Below are positions 35,474 to 44,955 of a DNA stretch of 64,000 bases, piece after piece. Source of the stretch: Oceanihabitans sp. 2_MG-2023 (lineage in GTDB: Bacteria; Bacteroidota; Bacteroidia; Flavobacteriales; Flavobacteriaceae); assembly GCF_030547245.1 (NCBI RefSeq), contig NZ_JAUOQT010000002.1:496001-560000 (forward strand), written 5' to 3'. Positions within the stretch are counted from its first letter, which is position 1. Each line of letters begins with the position of its first letter. Position numbers and translations under genes: made by a program. The notes beneath the pieces were generated by a model, which was not told the origin of the DNA, searched no databases, and was given only the letters and a program-made list of their open reading frames with translations.

Positions 35474-38400
35474 TCATTCCACGATTACTTTTTTCGTAAT
35501 TCGTCTATCACCATCTGTAATATTTAATAAATACACACCAGATTGCACATTACCTAATTCAATAGTTTGATTAAAACTAGAATGATTTATAAAACTATTA
35601 TTATACACTTTTCTTCCTCTAATATCATAAACAACAACACCAATAGCGTTACCTGAATTAGAGTTTAGTTTTATTGTAAACGCTCCGTTATTAGGATTAG
35701 GAAATACTTGAATAGCATCACTTGTAAATTCAGAAACACTTAAAGAAGTCATTACGTTAACGCTATAATCCTCCACTTCAGCATCATGATTATTTTCACA
35801 TGAAGTAGCAGCCCCATTCCATTTAGTAGTTACACGCATTGTGGTACTACCAAGAACAGCATCTGTAGGAACAGTAATTGCTAAAGGAGAATTCCCTGCA
35901 GGGCCATTTGCTGTATTATATGCAGAACCTAAATCGTACGCTTCATTAGCTTCAAATAAACAATTTTGGTTCCAATCAATCCATGCTACAGAATAACAAG
36001 TATACGCTCCATCTGTATTCATGTTAACAGTCAAATCATAAGTACTATCTCTATTTACATCGGTGGATAATCCTGTAAAGTCAGTATATCCAACATCTCC
36101 TCCCGGATTATTGTCTAAATTATTAATGGTATTAAAAATAACACCTGTTGTACTGGTAAGATAATTATCTGTCATATTACCAACAGAAGTACATAAACCA
36201 TCTACAACATCTAAAACCACCTCTACTGTTTTTGTTTCTGAAGTAGAAGTTCCAGTAACCGTAATTGTATATTCTCCTTCAGCTGCTCCTAATAAATTAG
36301 ACACCTCCATAACTGTTTGCCCGTTAGCATTTAAAGTTTCTGGAGTAAAAGTCACTATAGATCCTGCTGGATTTCCAACAGCACTAAAAGTTGTTGTTTC
36401 GTTAAACCCATTAACTACAAAAAAGTCTACATTGTAAGATACCATATCTATATTACACGCAGATTGGTTAACAACAGGACTACTCATTGCAAATGATGGC
36501 GCACTAGATATGGAAAAAGTATCGGATAGCGCATAAAAGATATTATCGGCAGCTTCAACCATTACCCTTGCAGAATCGGTATCAGCAATTGCAGGCACAT
36601 TAATTATTTCAGAACCATCATTTGCAACCCCTGAAGCTAATGTTGTTGGAAAAGTTAACCCTCCATCTATAGAGAATTTAATATTTACAGTTTGACAATT
36701 AATAGGTGCTGTATTAGTACCAGCAACATTCCATGTTAGTGTTTGTGCACTTCCTGAACCCCAAGCCGGTGGAGAAACAACAGTAAAAGGCTGTCCGTCT
36801 TGTACATTAACAACCATTAAATCTGCATCTGTTTGACCAATACCTTCTGCCAAACCGCTTCCATTATCTCGAACAATAAAAGAAAAATTCATTTCTCTTC
36901 CAACACTTGGAGTTACCTCCCAAGTTGGTGTTAAATTACCTGCAACAACATCACTCCAACTAGGCATGTAACGATCTGGCGATGTGGTAGGCAATATAGA
37001 TCTATATAAAGGACCAACTGTCCATGTAGATTCTGGACTTCCATCTCCAGGAGCTCTGTCTGGGTCATTTTGTGACCAGTTATATGTTAAAGAAGCTGTC
37101 CCATCAGGATCTGTCGCAGCACCACGCAAAACATAAGCCGTACTAGGTGGAATAGAATAATCTGCTCCAGCATCTGCAACAGGTGGTTGATTAGCTAAGC
37201 TCGTTTCTACATCACAAGAACTACTAACTCCAGTTTGGATATTAGTAGAAATATCTCTAATATTTACGTAATTAAAATGTGCATCACTATTAGATTGAAC
37301 ATTGGTTGCACAAATTCCTGCATAGCCCATTATAGAACTTCCTGAAGCAGGTTCTACTTCTGTAGTACCGTTTCCAGAACGACTACACGTATTCATAGAA
37401 TGCCAACCATCAAATTGATGTCCCATTTCGTGTGCAACATAGTCTATATCAAAAGCATCTCCTGTAGGATTAGACCTTCCTGTATATCCTCTCCCTTTAT
37501 GAAAACTACTTTGAGATGTACTAGCGCATACACAGCCTAAACAACCTGCACTCCCACCTCCAGTGGTATTAAAATTATGCCCAATATCATAATTGCTTAC
37601 TCCTATAACATTATCTAATGTTTGTGCAGTTGTTGTATTAAACTCTCCACCCCATGGATCTGTTAAAGGGTTTAAATAAATAACCTCATCATTATTAGCT
37701 ACAAAAACTAAACGAATTGCTAAGTCACGTTCATAAATTTCATTAACTCTATTCATTGTGACAGCCATTTGAGCTTGAACATTTGCTTTTTGTTGCGCTT
37801 CAGTACCAGTTCCAGCAAATATTTGTGCATACTCCCCATTACATGACTGTGCTAAACGATAGGTTCTTAATTTTCGATCATCGATATCATTTCTACTTGA
37901 ACCTCTATCCATTTTTAAAGATGATAAATCTATATTTTCCTCTACTAAGCATTCAAAACTTTGTGTATCTTGACCTAAAGAAACTCTGTCATATGCAATA
38001 TAGGTTGCTCTGTCTTCCGTGTAAGGGTCAATATAAACAGAACTTCTACTACCAGACAATGACATGGCATGTAATCCAAATTGGGTTACACTAAATCGCA
38101 TAGTAGCTGTAGGGTCATCTACCCCTATTGCTTTATATGTTTTTATCATTGGATAGCGTGCAGCAAGGCCTGCTTCCATTATAGGAGACTCGGATACACT
38201 AAACTTTTCGAAATTCCCTCCTTCCATAGGAAATTCTATAACTAAGTTAGACCTTCCACTTACAGACTCAGCTAAAGGTGCATTTATTAATGCATTTTTT
38301 AAACTATTTAAATCTAAATGGAATACTTCATATTCTTTTGGTTGTGATGCTCTGTCTACCTTTTCAGAATTATTTAAGCTTTCTTTAGAAACTTTGGACC

Positions 38401-38479
38401 AAAAGTTGTTTTGACCAAAACTTAAAGAATAACTAAAAAGTATTGCTAGAAAGAATACATAATGTAGTTTTATTTTCAT
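35474..38479 (-). CDS. Secreted reprolysin-like metalloprotease with GEVED and T9SS sorting domains
   Basis: Exported zinc endopeptidase of 1001 residues. Signal peptide (to about SLSFGQ), a pro-region (to about 200), and an M12-type catalytic domain with HEMGHQFDGWH near residue 350 (HExxHxxxxxH, with the third ligand spacing kept). Then come a PKD-like or Ig-like segment (ADAGADYSIPPST), a GEVED domain (YTDFTGLSTDVNRDSTYDL to AEVEDYSV) and a T9SS sorting domain (VFPNPNNGAFTIKL to TKKVIVE). It is divergent from a second metalloprotease over 215 bp, and both carry almost the same GEVED module. Confidence 0.92.
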   Translation of the reverse strand: MKIKLHYVFFLAILFSYSLSFGQNNFWSKVSKESLNNSEKVDRASQPKEYEVFHLDLNSLKNALINAPLAESVSGRSNLVIEFPMEGGNFEKFSVSESPIMEAGLAARYPMIKTYKAIGVDDPTATMRFSVTQFGLHAMSLSGSRSSVYIDPYTEDRATYIAYDRVSLGQDTQSFECLVEENIDLSSLKMDRGSSRNDIDDRKLRTYRLAQSCNGEYAQIFAGTGTEAQQKANVQAQMAVTMNRVNEIYERDLAIRLVFVANNDEVIYLNPLTDPWGGEFNTTTAQTLDNVIGVSNYDIGHNFNTTGGGSAGCLGCVCASTSQSSFHKGRGYTGRSNPTGDAFDIDYVAHEMGHQFDGWHSMNTCSRSGNGTTEVEPASGSSIMGYAGICATNVQSNSDAHFNYVNIRDISTNIQTGVSSSCDVETSLANQPPVADAGADYSIPPSTAYVLRGAATDPDGTASLTYNWSQNDPDRAPGDGSPESTWTVGPLYRSILPTTSPDRYMPSWSDVVAGNLTPTWEVTPSVGREMNFSFIVRDNGSGLAEGIGQTDADLMVVNVQDGQPFTVVSPPAWGSGSAQTLTWNVAGTNTAPINCQTVNIKFSIDGGLTFPTTLASGVANDGSEIINVPAIADTDSARVMVEAADNIFYALSDTFSISSAPSFAMSSPVVNQSACNIDMVSYNVDFFVVNGFNETTTFSAVGNPAGSIVTFTPETLNANGQTVMEVSNLLGAAEGEYTITVTGTSTSETKTVEVVLDVVDGLCTSVGNMTDNYLTSTTGVIFNTINNLDNNPGGDVGYTDFTGLSTDVNRDSTYDLTVNMNTDGAYTCYSVAWIDWNQNCLFEANEAYDLGSAYNTANGPAGNSPLAITVPTDAVLGSTTMRVTTKWNGAATSCENNHDAEVEDYSVNVMTSLSVSEFTSDAIQVFPNPNNGAFTIKLNSNSGNAIGVVVYDIRGRKVYNNSFINHSSFNQTIELGNVQSGVYLLNITDGDRRITKKVIVE

Positions 38480-38694
38480 GATTAAGAATGAATTAATGAT
38501 TACTATAAGGAATAAAAATAGGAATATATTTTATTAATACCCCTTTTTTAACAAAAAAAAGATTCATGCTTCGGCTTATCGTAACAACTTTTAATCACTA
38601 AAAAACACACTTTCCACGAAGAAATAATCATGCTTAAAAAAAAAATCACTATTTTTATCTCTTGATATTTAATTCAACTATTTAATAATAAAAA

Positions 38695-40941
38695 ATGAAA
38701 AAAATTACTTTTAAACTTTTTGTTTTGTTCTTAACATTTCAGGTTACTGTTACTGGATATGCTCAAGAAAAATCAAAAAGCACAGCAAGCAATAGATCAT
38801 CTCAAGTATTTGATCCTACCCCTGAAACACTAGAATCTTTAAGCCAAACTGGTTTTGCAAGATGTTTAACGGTAGAAAATGAAGCTTTATTAAAACAAAA
38901 ATACCCAGAACGTTTATCTACAGAAGAATTTGAAGCTTGGTTAGCTCCAAAAATTTTGGAAACAAAAGCAAATAGAGCAACCAATAGAACAGTATACAAC
39001 ATTCCTGTAGTAATTCATATTATTCATGATGGTGATGCCTTAGGTACTGGTGAGAACATTACAGATGCGCAAGCAATGTCTCAAATCACAGTAATGAATG
39101 AAGATTATAGAAAACTAACTGGTACTCGTGGTGGTGCTAATACAACAGGTTTAGCTGTAGATACAGAAATCAACTTTTGTATGGCAGTACAAGATGAAAA
39201 TGGTGTTGCAACCACAGGAATCGTAAGACATGTTATTACGCCTTACAGCAACAATGTAACGGATGGTTTTTTGAGTGGTCCTGACTGGGAAACTACCGCA
39301 GACGTAGAAATCATGAAAGCAAACACACAATGGGACCCTACAAAATATTTAAATATGTGGGTAATTCGTCCAGGAGGACTAAGCCTACAAAACGGAGGAT
39401 TAAACGGTCTTTTAGGTTATGCACAATTTCCAAGTAATTCAGGATTAGCTGGACTAAACACTTCAGGAGGAGGTGCTGATACCGATGGTGTTGTTGCAGG
39501 TTATAACGCAATGGGAACTATTGATTTAGATGATGGTTCTTTTATTTTAAATGCACAATATAACTTAGGAAGAACTATGACTCACGAAGTTGGTCACTGG
39601 CTAGGGTTACGTCATATTTGGGGAGATGGCGGATGTACTGCTGATGACTATTGTGACGACACTCCAGCTTCAGATAGCGCAAATTACGATTGTGCTGCAG
39701 TAACAAGTTGTGGTTCGGCAGATCAATACCAAAACTATATGGATTATTCCTATGATTATTGTATGGATACTTTTACACAAGATCAAATGGATAGAATACA
39801 AACAGTAATGAGTGTTTCTCCTCGTAGAATGGAATTAAATTCATCTAATGCTTGTGCACCAGCACAAATTGAAGACTTAGATGGCCAAATTGAAATTGAA
39901 AATTTAAACGTAGCTAACTGCTCTGATTACTCAATTACTCCAGAATTAACTATTACTAACAAAGGGAACATTACATTAACATCTGCTACTATTAACTATA
40001 ATTTAGACAGTGGTACAAACACAACAATAAACTGGACAGGTTCTTTAGACTTAAACGAATCGGAAATTATTTATGTTCCACAAATTACTGCAGCAATTGG
40101 CACACATGTTTTCAATGTAACACTTAGCAACCCTAATGGTGCTACGGATGATCAATTGGGTAACAATTCAGATAGTGGTAACTTTACGATTACAGGTTCT
40201 GCTTGTGCTTCTTCTGGAGATGCAACAGATAATTACCTTACAAGTACAACTGGAGTTACTTTTAATACCATTGATAACTTAAATAATAACCCTTTTGGTG
40301 ATGTTGGCTATAGTGATTTTACTAATTTATCTACAAATGTGAACCGTGAAAGCGACTATGATTTATCTGTTTATTACAATCCTGATGGCAATTATCAAAC
40401 AATAACTTATGTATGGATTGATTGGAATCAAAACTGTAGTTTTGACGATCCAGGAGAGCAATATAATTTAGGGACTAACCCTGGAGATACAACATTAACA
40501 AGTTTACTTTCTGCTAATTCTCCATTAACTGTCACTATTCCTAACGAAGCTCTTCTTGGTAATACAACTATGCGAGTAACAACTAAATATACAGATCCGG
40601 ATGAAAATCAATTTCCAACATCTTGCGAAATAGGTTTAGACGGTGAGGTTGAAGATTATACTATAAATGTTCTTACTAGTTTAAGTATAGACGAATATGC
40701 ACTAAATAGCATAAGCCTATACCCTAACCCTACTACAAACACTTTAAACATTTCGTTATCTAATAACGATTTACCTGACGGTTATAAAATTCATAACATG
40801 CTAGGTCAAGTCATTATGAATAATACAGTTTCAAGTAATGCCGATTTATCAATTAACACCTCGGCATTAAGTAACGGTATGTACTTTATTCAAATAGCAA
40901 AAGAAGGAAATACAATTTCTTTACCTTTTATAAAAAAATAA
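38695..40941 (+). CDS. Secreted pappalysin-like (M43) metalloprotease with GEVED and T9SS sorting domains
   Basis: Exported zinc peptidase of 748 residues. Signal peptide (to about VTGYAQ), pro-region, and an M43 catalytic domain with MTHEVGHWLGLRHIW (HExxHxxGxxH) near residue 300 and the cysteine-rich DGGCTADDYCDDTP that follows it in this family. Then a CARDB-like segment (NCSDYSITPELTITNKG), a GEVED domain and a T9SS tail (LYPNPTTNTLNISL to LPFIKK). The metzincin Met-turn would be in the QNYMDYSYDYC segment. Likely a secreted nutrient-scavenging protease. Confidence 0.93.
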   Translation: MKKITFKLFVLFLTFQVTVTGYAQEKSKSTASNRSSQVFDPTPETLESLSQTGFARCLTVENEALLKQKYPERLSTEEFEAWLAPKILETKANRATNRTVYNIPVVIHIIHDGDALGTGENITDAQAMSQITVMNEDYRKLTGTRGGANTTGLAVDTEINFCMAVQDENGVATTGIVRHVITPYSNNVTDGFLSGPDWETTADVEIMKANTQWDPTKYLNMWVIRPGGLSLQNGGLNGLLGYAQFPSNSGLAGLNTSGGGADTDGVVAGYNAMGTIDLDDGSFILNAQYNLGRTMTHEVGHWLGLRHIWGDGGCTADDYCDDTPASDSANYDCAAVTSCGSADQYQNYMDYSYDYCMDTFTQDQMDRIQTVMSVSPRRMELNSSNACAPAQIEDLDGQIEIENLNVANCSDYSITPELTITNKGNITLTSATINYNLDSGTNTTINWTGSLDLNESEIIYVPQITAAIGTHVFNVTLSNPNGATDDQLGNNSDSGNFTITGSACASSGDATDNYLTSTTGVTFNTIDNLNNNPFGDVGYSDFTNLSTNVNRESDYDLSVYYNPDGNYQTITYVWIDWNQNCSFDDPGEQYNLGTNPGDTTLTSLLSANSPLTVTIPNEALLGNTTMRVTTKYTDPDENQFPTSCEIGLDGEVEDYTINVLTSLSIDEYALNSISLYPNPTTNTLNISLSNNDLPDGYKIHNMLGQVIMNNTVSSNADLSINTSALSNGMYFIQIAKEGNTISLPFIKK

Positions 40942-40963
40942 TACAGTAATACTATAATTAAAC

Positions 40964-40997
40964 AAAGAGGATTGATACTTTATCAATCCTCTTTTTT
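40964..40997 (+). terminator. Terminator after the M43 protease gene
   Basis: 14-bp perfect stem AAAGAGGATTGATA/TATCAATCCTCTTT with a 3-base loop and T run. It overlaps the putative ribF promoter. Confidence 0.92.
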
Positions 40998-41004
40998 ATT
41001 TTTG
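40972..41004 (+). promoter_or_regulatory. ribF promoter overlapping the terminator
   Basis: TTG at 40972-40974 (inside the terminator stem) and TATTTTTG at 40997-41004, 22 bp apart, within the 17-23 bp spacing of Bacteroidota promoters. Confidence 0.5.
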
Positions 41005-41022
41005 TATAAAACATAAATACAG

Positions 41023-41961
41023 TTGAAAATAATTCAATCATTTCAAGATTTAGAATCACATAAGACCATTGCTACTATTGGTACTTTTGACGGTGTACAT
41101 ATTGGTCATCAAAAAATAATTGAACGTCTTTCAAAAACTGCAAAAAAAGAAAATTTAAAATCCGTTGTATTAACTTTCTTTCCACATCCTAGAATGGTTT
41201 TACAAAAAGATGCTAATATTAAACTTATTAATACCATTGAGGAAAGATCCAAAATTTTGAACCAATTAGGTATTGATTATTTATGCATAAAAACCTTTAC
41301 TAAAGAATTTTCTCGCATAACAGCAGAAAACTTTGTAAAAGATATTTTAGTAAAACAACTTAATATTAAAAAAATAATTATTGGTTACGATCATCATTTT
41401 GGAAGAAATAGATCGGCCAATATTGAGGATTTAAAAAAATTTGGTGAAGCTTATAATTTTGAAGTCGAAGAAATTTCTGCCCAAGATATAAATGATGTAG
41501 CAGTAAGTTCTACAAAAATAAGAAAAGCACTTAATGAGGGTGATATTAAAACTGCAAACGCATTTTTAGGATATCATTTTATGCTAAACGGAAAAGTCAC
41601 CAAAGGCAAAGGATTAGGAAAAACCATTAGCTTTCCTACTGCTAACATTTCGCTTTCGGAAGACTATAAACTAATACCAAAACAAGGGGTTTATGTGGTA
41701 CATTCTAAATATAAAAACCAAGATCTTTATGGTATGATGAATATTGGAACTAACCCAACAATTAGTAACAACACGAAACTAACTATTGAAGTACACTTCT
41801 TTCATTTTAATGAAGATATTTACAACGAAAATCTTACCATAGAAATTTTAAACAGAATTAGAAATGAACAAAAATTCGAATCTCTAGAAGCATTAAAAAA
41901 TCAAATCAAAAAAGATAAAATAGTTGCTCAAAAATTTCTAAACCAAAAACATATTGAATAG
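41023..41961 (+). CDS. ribF: Bifunctional riboflavin kinase/FAD synthetase
   Basis: Makes FMN and then FAD from riboflavin; 312 residues. The N-terminal FAD synthetase domain has IGTFDGVHIGHQKII and FFPHPRMVL; the C-terminal riboflavin kinase domain has GKVTKGKGLGKTISFPTANI and MMNIGTNPTI. The start is TTG at 41023 (no ATG or GTG upstream, and the family begins at this point). Its last eight bases overlap the next gene, so the HTTM protein is translated from the same message. Confidence 0.95.
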   Translation: MKIIQSFQDLESHKTIATIGTFDGVHIGHQKIIERLSKTAKKENLKSVVLTFFPHPRMVLQKDANIKLINTIEERSKILNQLGIDYLCIKTFTKEFSRITAENFVKDILVKQLNIKKIIIGYDHHFGRNRSANIEDLKKFGEAYNFEVEEISAQDINDVAVSSTKIRKALNEGDIKTANAFLGYHFMLNGKVTKGKGLGKTISFPTANISLSEDYKLIPKQGVYVVHSKYKNQDLYGMMNIGTNPTISNNTKLTIEVHFFHFNEDIYNENLTIEILNRIRNEQKFESLEALKNQIKKDKIVAQKFLNQKHIE

Positions 41962-43267
41962 CTTTTTATTTAAACATATAGACAATAGCCCATTAATAGT
42001 CTTCCGAATTATTTTTGGATTATTATGCTTTTTAGAATCTGTTGGTGCAATTTTTACCGGTTGGGTAAACAGAGCCTTTATTGAACCTAAATTTACATTT
42101 ACATTCATAGGTTTCGAATGGCTACAGCCGTTACCAGGAAATGGCATGTACTTCTATTATTTAATCATGGGACTTTTTGGTTTTTTAATCATGATTGGTT
42201 ATAAATATAGGTTTAGTGTAATTATGTTTACTTTAATGTGGACAACTACTTATTTAATGCAAAAAGCATCCTATAACAATCATTATTATTTATTGATTTT
42301 ATTAAGTGCAATAATGGCATTTCTTCCGGCAAATAAATACTACTCAATAGATGCAAAACAAAACCCTGAAATACAAAGTAACTCCATGCCACAATGGTGT
42401 AGTTGGGTGTTCATTTTACAAATGTTTATTGTGTATACATACGGTTCTATTGCTAAAATATATCCAGATTGGCTAGATGCTTCGGTTATGGAAATCTTTA
42501 TGTCAGGAAAAAAACATTACCACATTATTGGTGATTTTTTACAACAAAAATGGCTGCATTATTTCCTTGCTTATGGAGGTATTTTGTATGATGGCTTGGT
42601 TGTCCCTTTTTTATTATATAAACCAACACGAAGAATTGCCTTTCTTGGCTCCATATTTTTTCACCTATTTAATTCCATTGTATTTCAAGTTGGTATTTTT
42701 CCATATTTAGCATTAGGTTTTAGTTTATTCTTTTTCAATCCTAAAACCATTAAAAATATCTTTTTTAAGAAAAAAGAATTTTATGAGGATGCCGAAATTA
42801 TAGAACCAAAATTTAAAAAATCATTAATTGCCGTATTTAGCATTTATTTTATATTTCAATTAGCACTGCCACTACGCCAACATTTTATAAAAGACAATGT
42901 ACTCTGGACCGAAGAAGGACACAAAATGTCTTGGCGTATGATGCTTCGCTCTAAAAGAGCACACATAAGTTTTAAAGTAAGAGATAAAGAAGAAAACAAA
43001 ACCGTATTTGTAAAATTAGAGGATTATTTAAGTAGAAAGCAAAAACGTCTAATTAGCACCCACCCAGATGTAATGTGGCAATTTGCACAAAAACTAAAAA
43101 AAGAATATACCAAAAAAGGCAAAGACATTAGTGTTTTTATAACTTGTAATGTTAGTGTTAACGGAAGGCCTTATGAGAAACTCATTAATTCGGAAGTAGA
43201 TATCGCTGCGGTTCCATGGAACACTTTTAAGCATAGCGAATGGATTTTACCTTCTAAACTAGATTAA
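41954..43267 (+). CDS. HTTM / vitamin K-dependent gamma-carboxylase-like membrane protein
   Basis: Integral membrane protein of 437 residues with an HTTM domain (about eight hydrophobic helices to residue 300) and a C-terminal soluble part (HKMSWRMMLRSKRAHISFKV). This is the architecture of bacterial homologues of gamma-glutamyl carboxylase; in this phylum the quinone would be menaquinone. The substrate and even carboxylase activity are unproven. The start is probably TTG at 41954, inside the end of ribF (8-bp overlap), since the first ATG lies after the conserved IDNSPLIVFRIIFG segment. Confidence 0.87.
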   Translation: MNSFLFKHIDNSPLIVFRIIFGLLCFLESVGAIFTGWVNRAFIEPKFTFTFIGFEWLQPLPGNGMYFYYLIMGLFGFLIMIGYKYRFSVIMFTLMWTTTYLMQKASYNNHYYLLILLSAIMAFLPANKYYSIDAKQNPEIQSNSMPQWCSWVFILQMFIVYTYGSIAKIYPDWLDASVMEIFMSGKKHYHIIGDFLQQKWLHYFLAYGGILYDGLVVPFLLYKPTRRIAFLGSIFFHLFNSIVFQVGIFPYLALGFSLFFFNPKTIKNIFFKKKEFYEDAEIIEPKFKKSLIAVFSIYFIFQLALPLRQHFIKDNVLWTEEGHKMSWRMMLRSKRAHISFKVRDKEENKTVFVKLEDYLSRKQKRLISTHPDVMWQFAQKLKKEYTKKGKDISVFITCNVSVNGRPYEKLINSEVDIAAVPWNTFKHSEWILPSKLD

Positions 43268-43304
43268 TACCAAACAAACATAACGTGCAATCTAAACTAT
43301 TTCT

Positions 43305-43312
43305 TATTTTTG
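43305..43312 (+). promoter_or_regulatory. -7 element (TATTTTTG) for serS
   Basis: Exact TAnnTTTG, 43 bp before the serS ATG. Confidence 0.5.
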
Positions 43313-43355
43313 CGCTTTCCTAAAGGAATACATTTCAGAACATAAAAAATAAAAC

Positions 43356-44627
43356 ATGTTACAAGTACCATTTATTAGAGAAAACAAAGACTTAGTAATT
43401 ACACGTTTAGCAAAAAGAAATTTTGATGCTTCACAAATAATTGAAGAAGTAATCACTTTTGATGAAGCACGTAAACAAATTCAAACCGAATTAGACAATA
43501 CGCTTGCAGAATCCAATGCGATCTCTAAAGAAATAGGTATGCTATATAAGTCTGGGCAAGCAGAAAAAGCAAATGTTTTAAAAGCGAAAACTTCAGATTT
43601 AAAAGAGACTTCTAAAGAATTAAGCGAAAAACTAAACGCCAAAACAGAAGCTTTAACAGATTTGTTATATAAAATTCCTAACGTACCACATGAATCTGTT
43701 CCTAAAGGAAATTCTGACGAAGACAACGAAGAAATTTTTAAAGAAGGAACCATTCCAACTTTACACGAAGGAGCAATGCCACATTGGGAACTTGCAAAAA
43801 AATACGATATCATAGATTTTGAGCTAGGTAACAAAATTACTGGAGCTGGATTTCCGGTTTATAAAGGAAAAGGAGCTAGATTACAACGTGCTTTAATTGC
43901 TTATTTTTTAGATAAAAACACAGAAGCAGGATATACAGAATACCAATTACCACATTTGGTAAACGAAGCATCTTGCTATGGAACTGGACAATTACCAGAT
44001 AAAGAAGGACAAATGTACCACGATTCTCGTGACGATTTATACTTAATACCAACTGCAGAAGTTCCTGGAACGAACATTTTTAGAGATGTTATTTTAAATG
44101 AAAACGAATTACCTATTGGCATTACTGGCTACACGCCCTGCTTTCGTAGAGAAGCAGGTAGCTATGGTGCACACGTTAGAGGACTTAACAGATTACACCA
44201 ATTTGATAAAGTAGAAATTATTCGTGTAGAACACCCAGACAATTCTTACAATGCTTTTAATGGTATGATAGAACACGTTCAAAATATTTTACGAGAACTT
44301 AATCTACCCTACAGAATATTGAGACTTTGTGGAGGAGATACAGGTTTCCCTTCTGCAATGACTTACGATTTTGAAGTGTTTTCTACTGCACAGGACAGAT
44401 GGTTAGAAATATCCAGTGTTTCTAACTTTGAAAACTATCAAGCCAACCGATTAAAACTACGTTTTAAAAATAGCGAAGGTAAAAACGAACTAGCTCACAC
44501 CCTTAACGGAAGCTCATTAGCATTACCAAGAGTATTAGCCGGGATTCTTGAAAACTACCAAACAGAGGATGGTATTGTAATTCCTGAGGCATTAGTACCT
44601 TACACAGGATTTAATATTATTAATTAG
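43356..44627 (+). CDS. serS: Seryl-tRNA synthetase
   Basis: Charges tRNA-Ser; 423 residues. The N-terminal antiparallel coiled-coil arm (about 30-105) is followed by a class II core. Motif 2 is CFRREAGSYGAHVRGLNRLHQFDKVE (shown in the stretch near residue 255), and motif 3 is NGSSLALPRVLAGILENYQ near the C-terminus. No ribosomal frameshift or truncation. Transcribed alone, with a -7 element upstream. Confidence 0.98.
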   Translation: MLQVPFIRENKDLVITRLAKRNFDASQIIEEVITFDEARKQIQTELDNTLAESNAISKEIGMLYKSGQAEKANVLKAKTSDLKETSKELSEKLNAKTEALTDLLYKIPNVPHESVPKGNSDEDNEEIFKEGTIPTLHEGAMPHWELAKKYDIIDFELGNKITGAGFPVYKGKGARLQRALIAYFLDKNTEAGYTEYQLPHLVNEASCYGTGQLPDKEGQMYHDSRDDLYLIPTAEVPGTNIFRDVILNENELPIGITGYTPCFRREAGSYGAHVRGLNRLHQFDKVEIIRVEHPDNSYNAFNGMIEHVQNILRELNLPYRILRLCGGDTGFPSAMTYDFEVFSTAQDRWLEISSVSNFENYQANRLKLRFKNSEGKNELAHTLNGSSLALPRVLAGILENYQTEDGIVIPEALVPYTGFNIIN

Positions 44628-44783
44628 CTTTGTAGTTTTTTTCCTATAAATAAGAAGTGTTTTCTTATTTTTTACCGATGAAATGCTAAAATTTTGTGCT
44701 GTTTAACGAATTTACGATGAATTACAAGGCCGTTTTAAAAAAAAATCTCAATTTTACAACACTTAAACAAAGACTATAAATAT

Positions 44784-44890
44784 AAAAATGCCCCAATCCA
44801 ATATTTGAATCTTGTTAAATTGACATAGATTAATAGCACATTTATTAAGATTGGTAAATGCCTGAAATAAAATTTCAGGCATTTTTTTAT
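44784..44890 (+). ncRNA. Candidate structured leader or small RNA ending in a terminator
   Basis: An 11-of-13 paired hairpin (44808-44820 with 44840-44852) is followed by a perfect 13-bp terminator stem (44856-44868 with 44872-44884) and T run. AAAAATGCC at 44784-44792 is complementary to GGCATTTTT at 44878-44886, the 3' arm of the terminator, so two mutually exclusive folds are possible. The layout suggests an attenuator for the TPR gene or a separate small RNA. No known RNA family recognised. Confidence 0.4.
44856..44890 (+). terminator. Strong intrinsic terminator 66 bp before the TPR gene
   Basis: Perfect stem AAATGCCTGAAAT/ATTTCAGGCATTT with AAA loop and seven Ts. It is 229 bp after the serS stop, so either serS has a long 3' UTR or a separate RNA ends here. 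Confidence 0.88.
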
Positions 44891-44955
44891 CATAATATTT
44901 ACAATATCTACTAGTTACATTTCTTATATTTACCCAAAGTACACGCAATAACCTT

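Larger units (their letters stand above)
44628..44955. other. 328-bp gap between serS and the TPR protein gene
   Basis: AT-rich. The right half (44784-44890) contains a hairpin, a strong terminator and an alternative pairing partner for that terminator. The left half shows nothing I can support apart from a TAGCTTTG at the serS stop codon. Confidence 0.6.
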
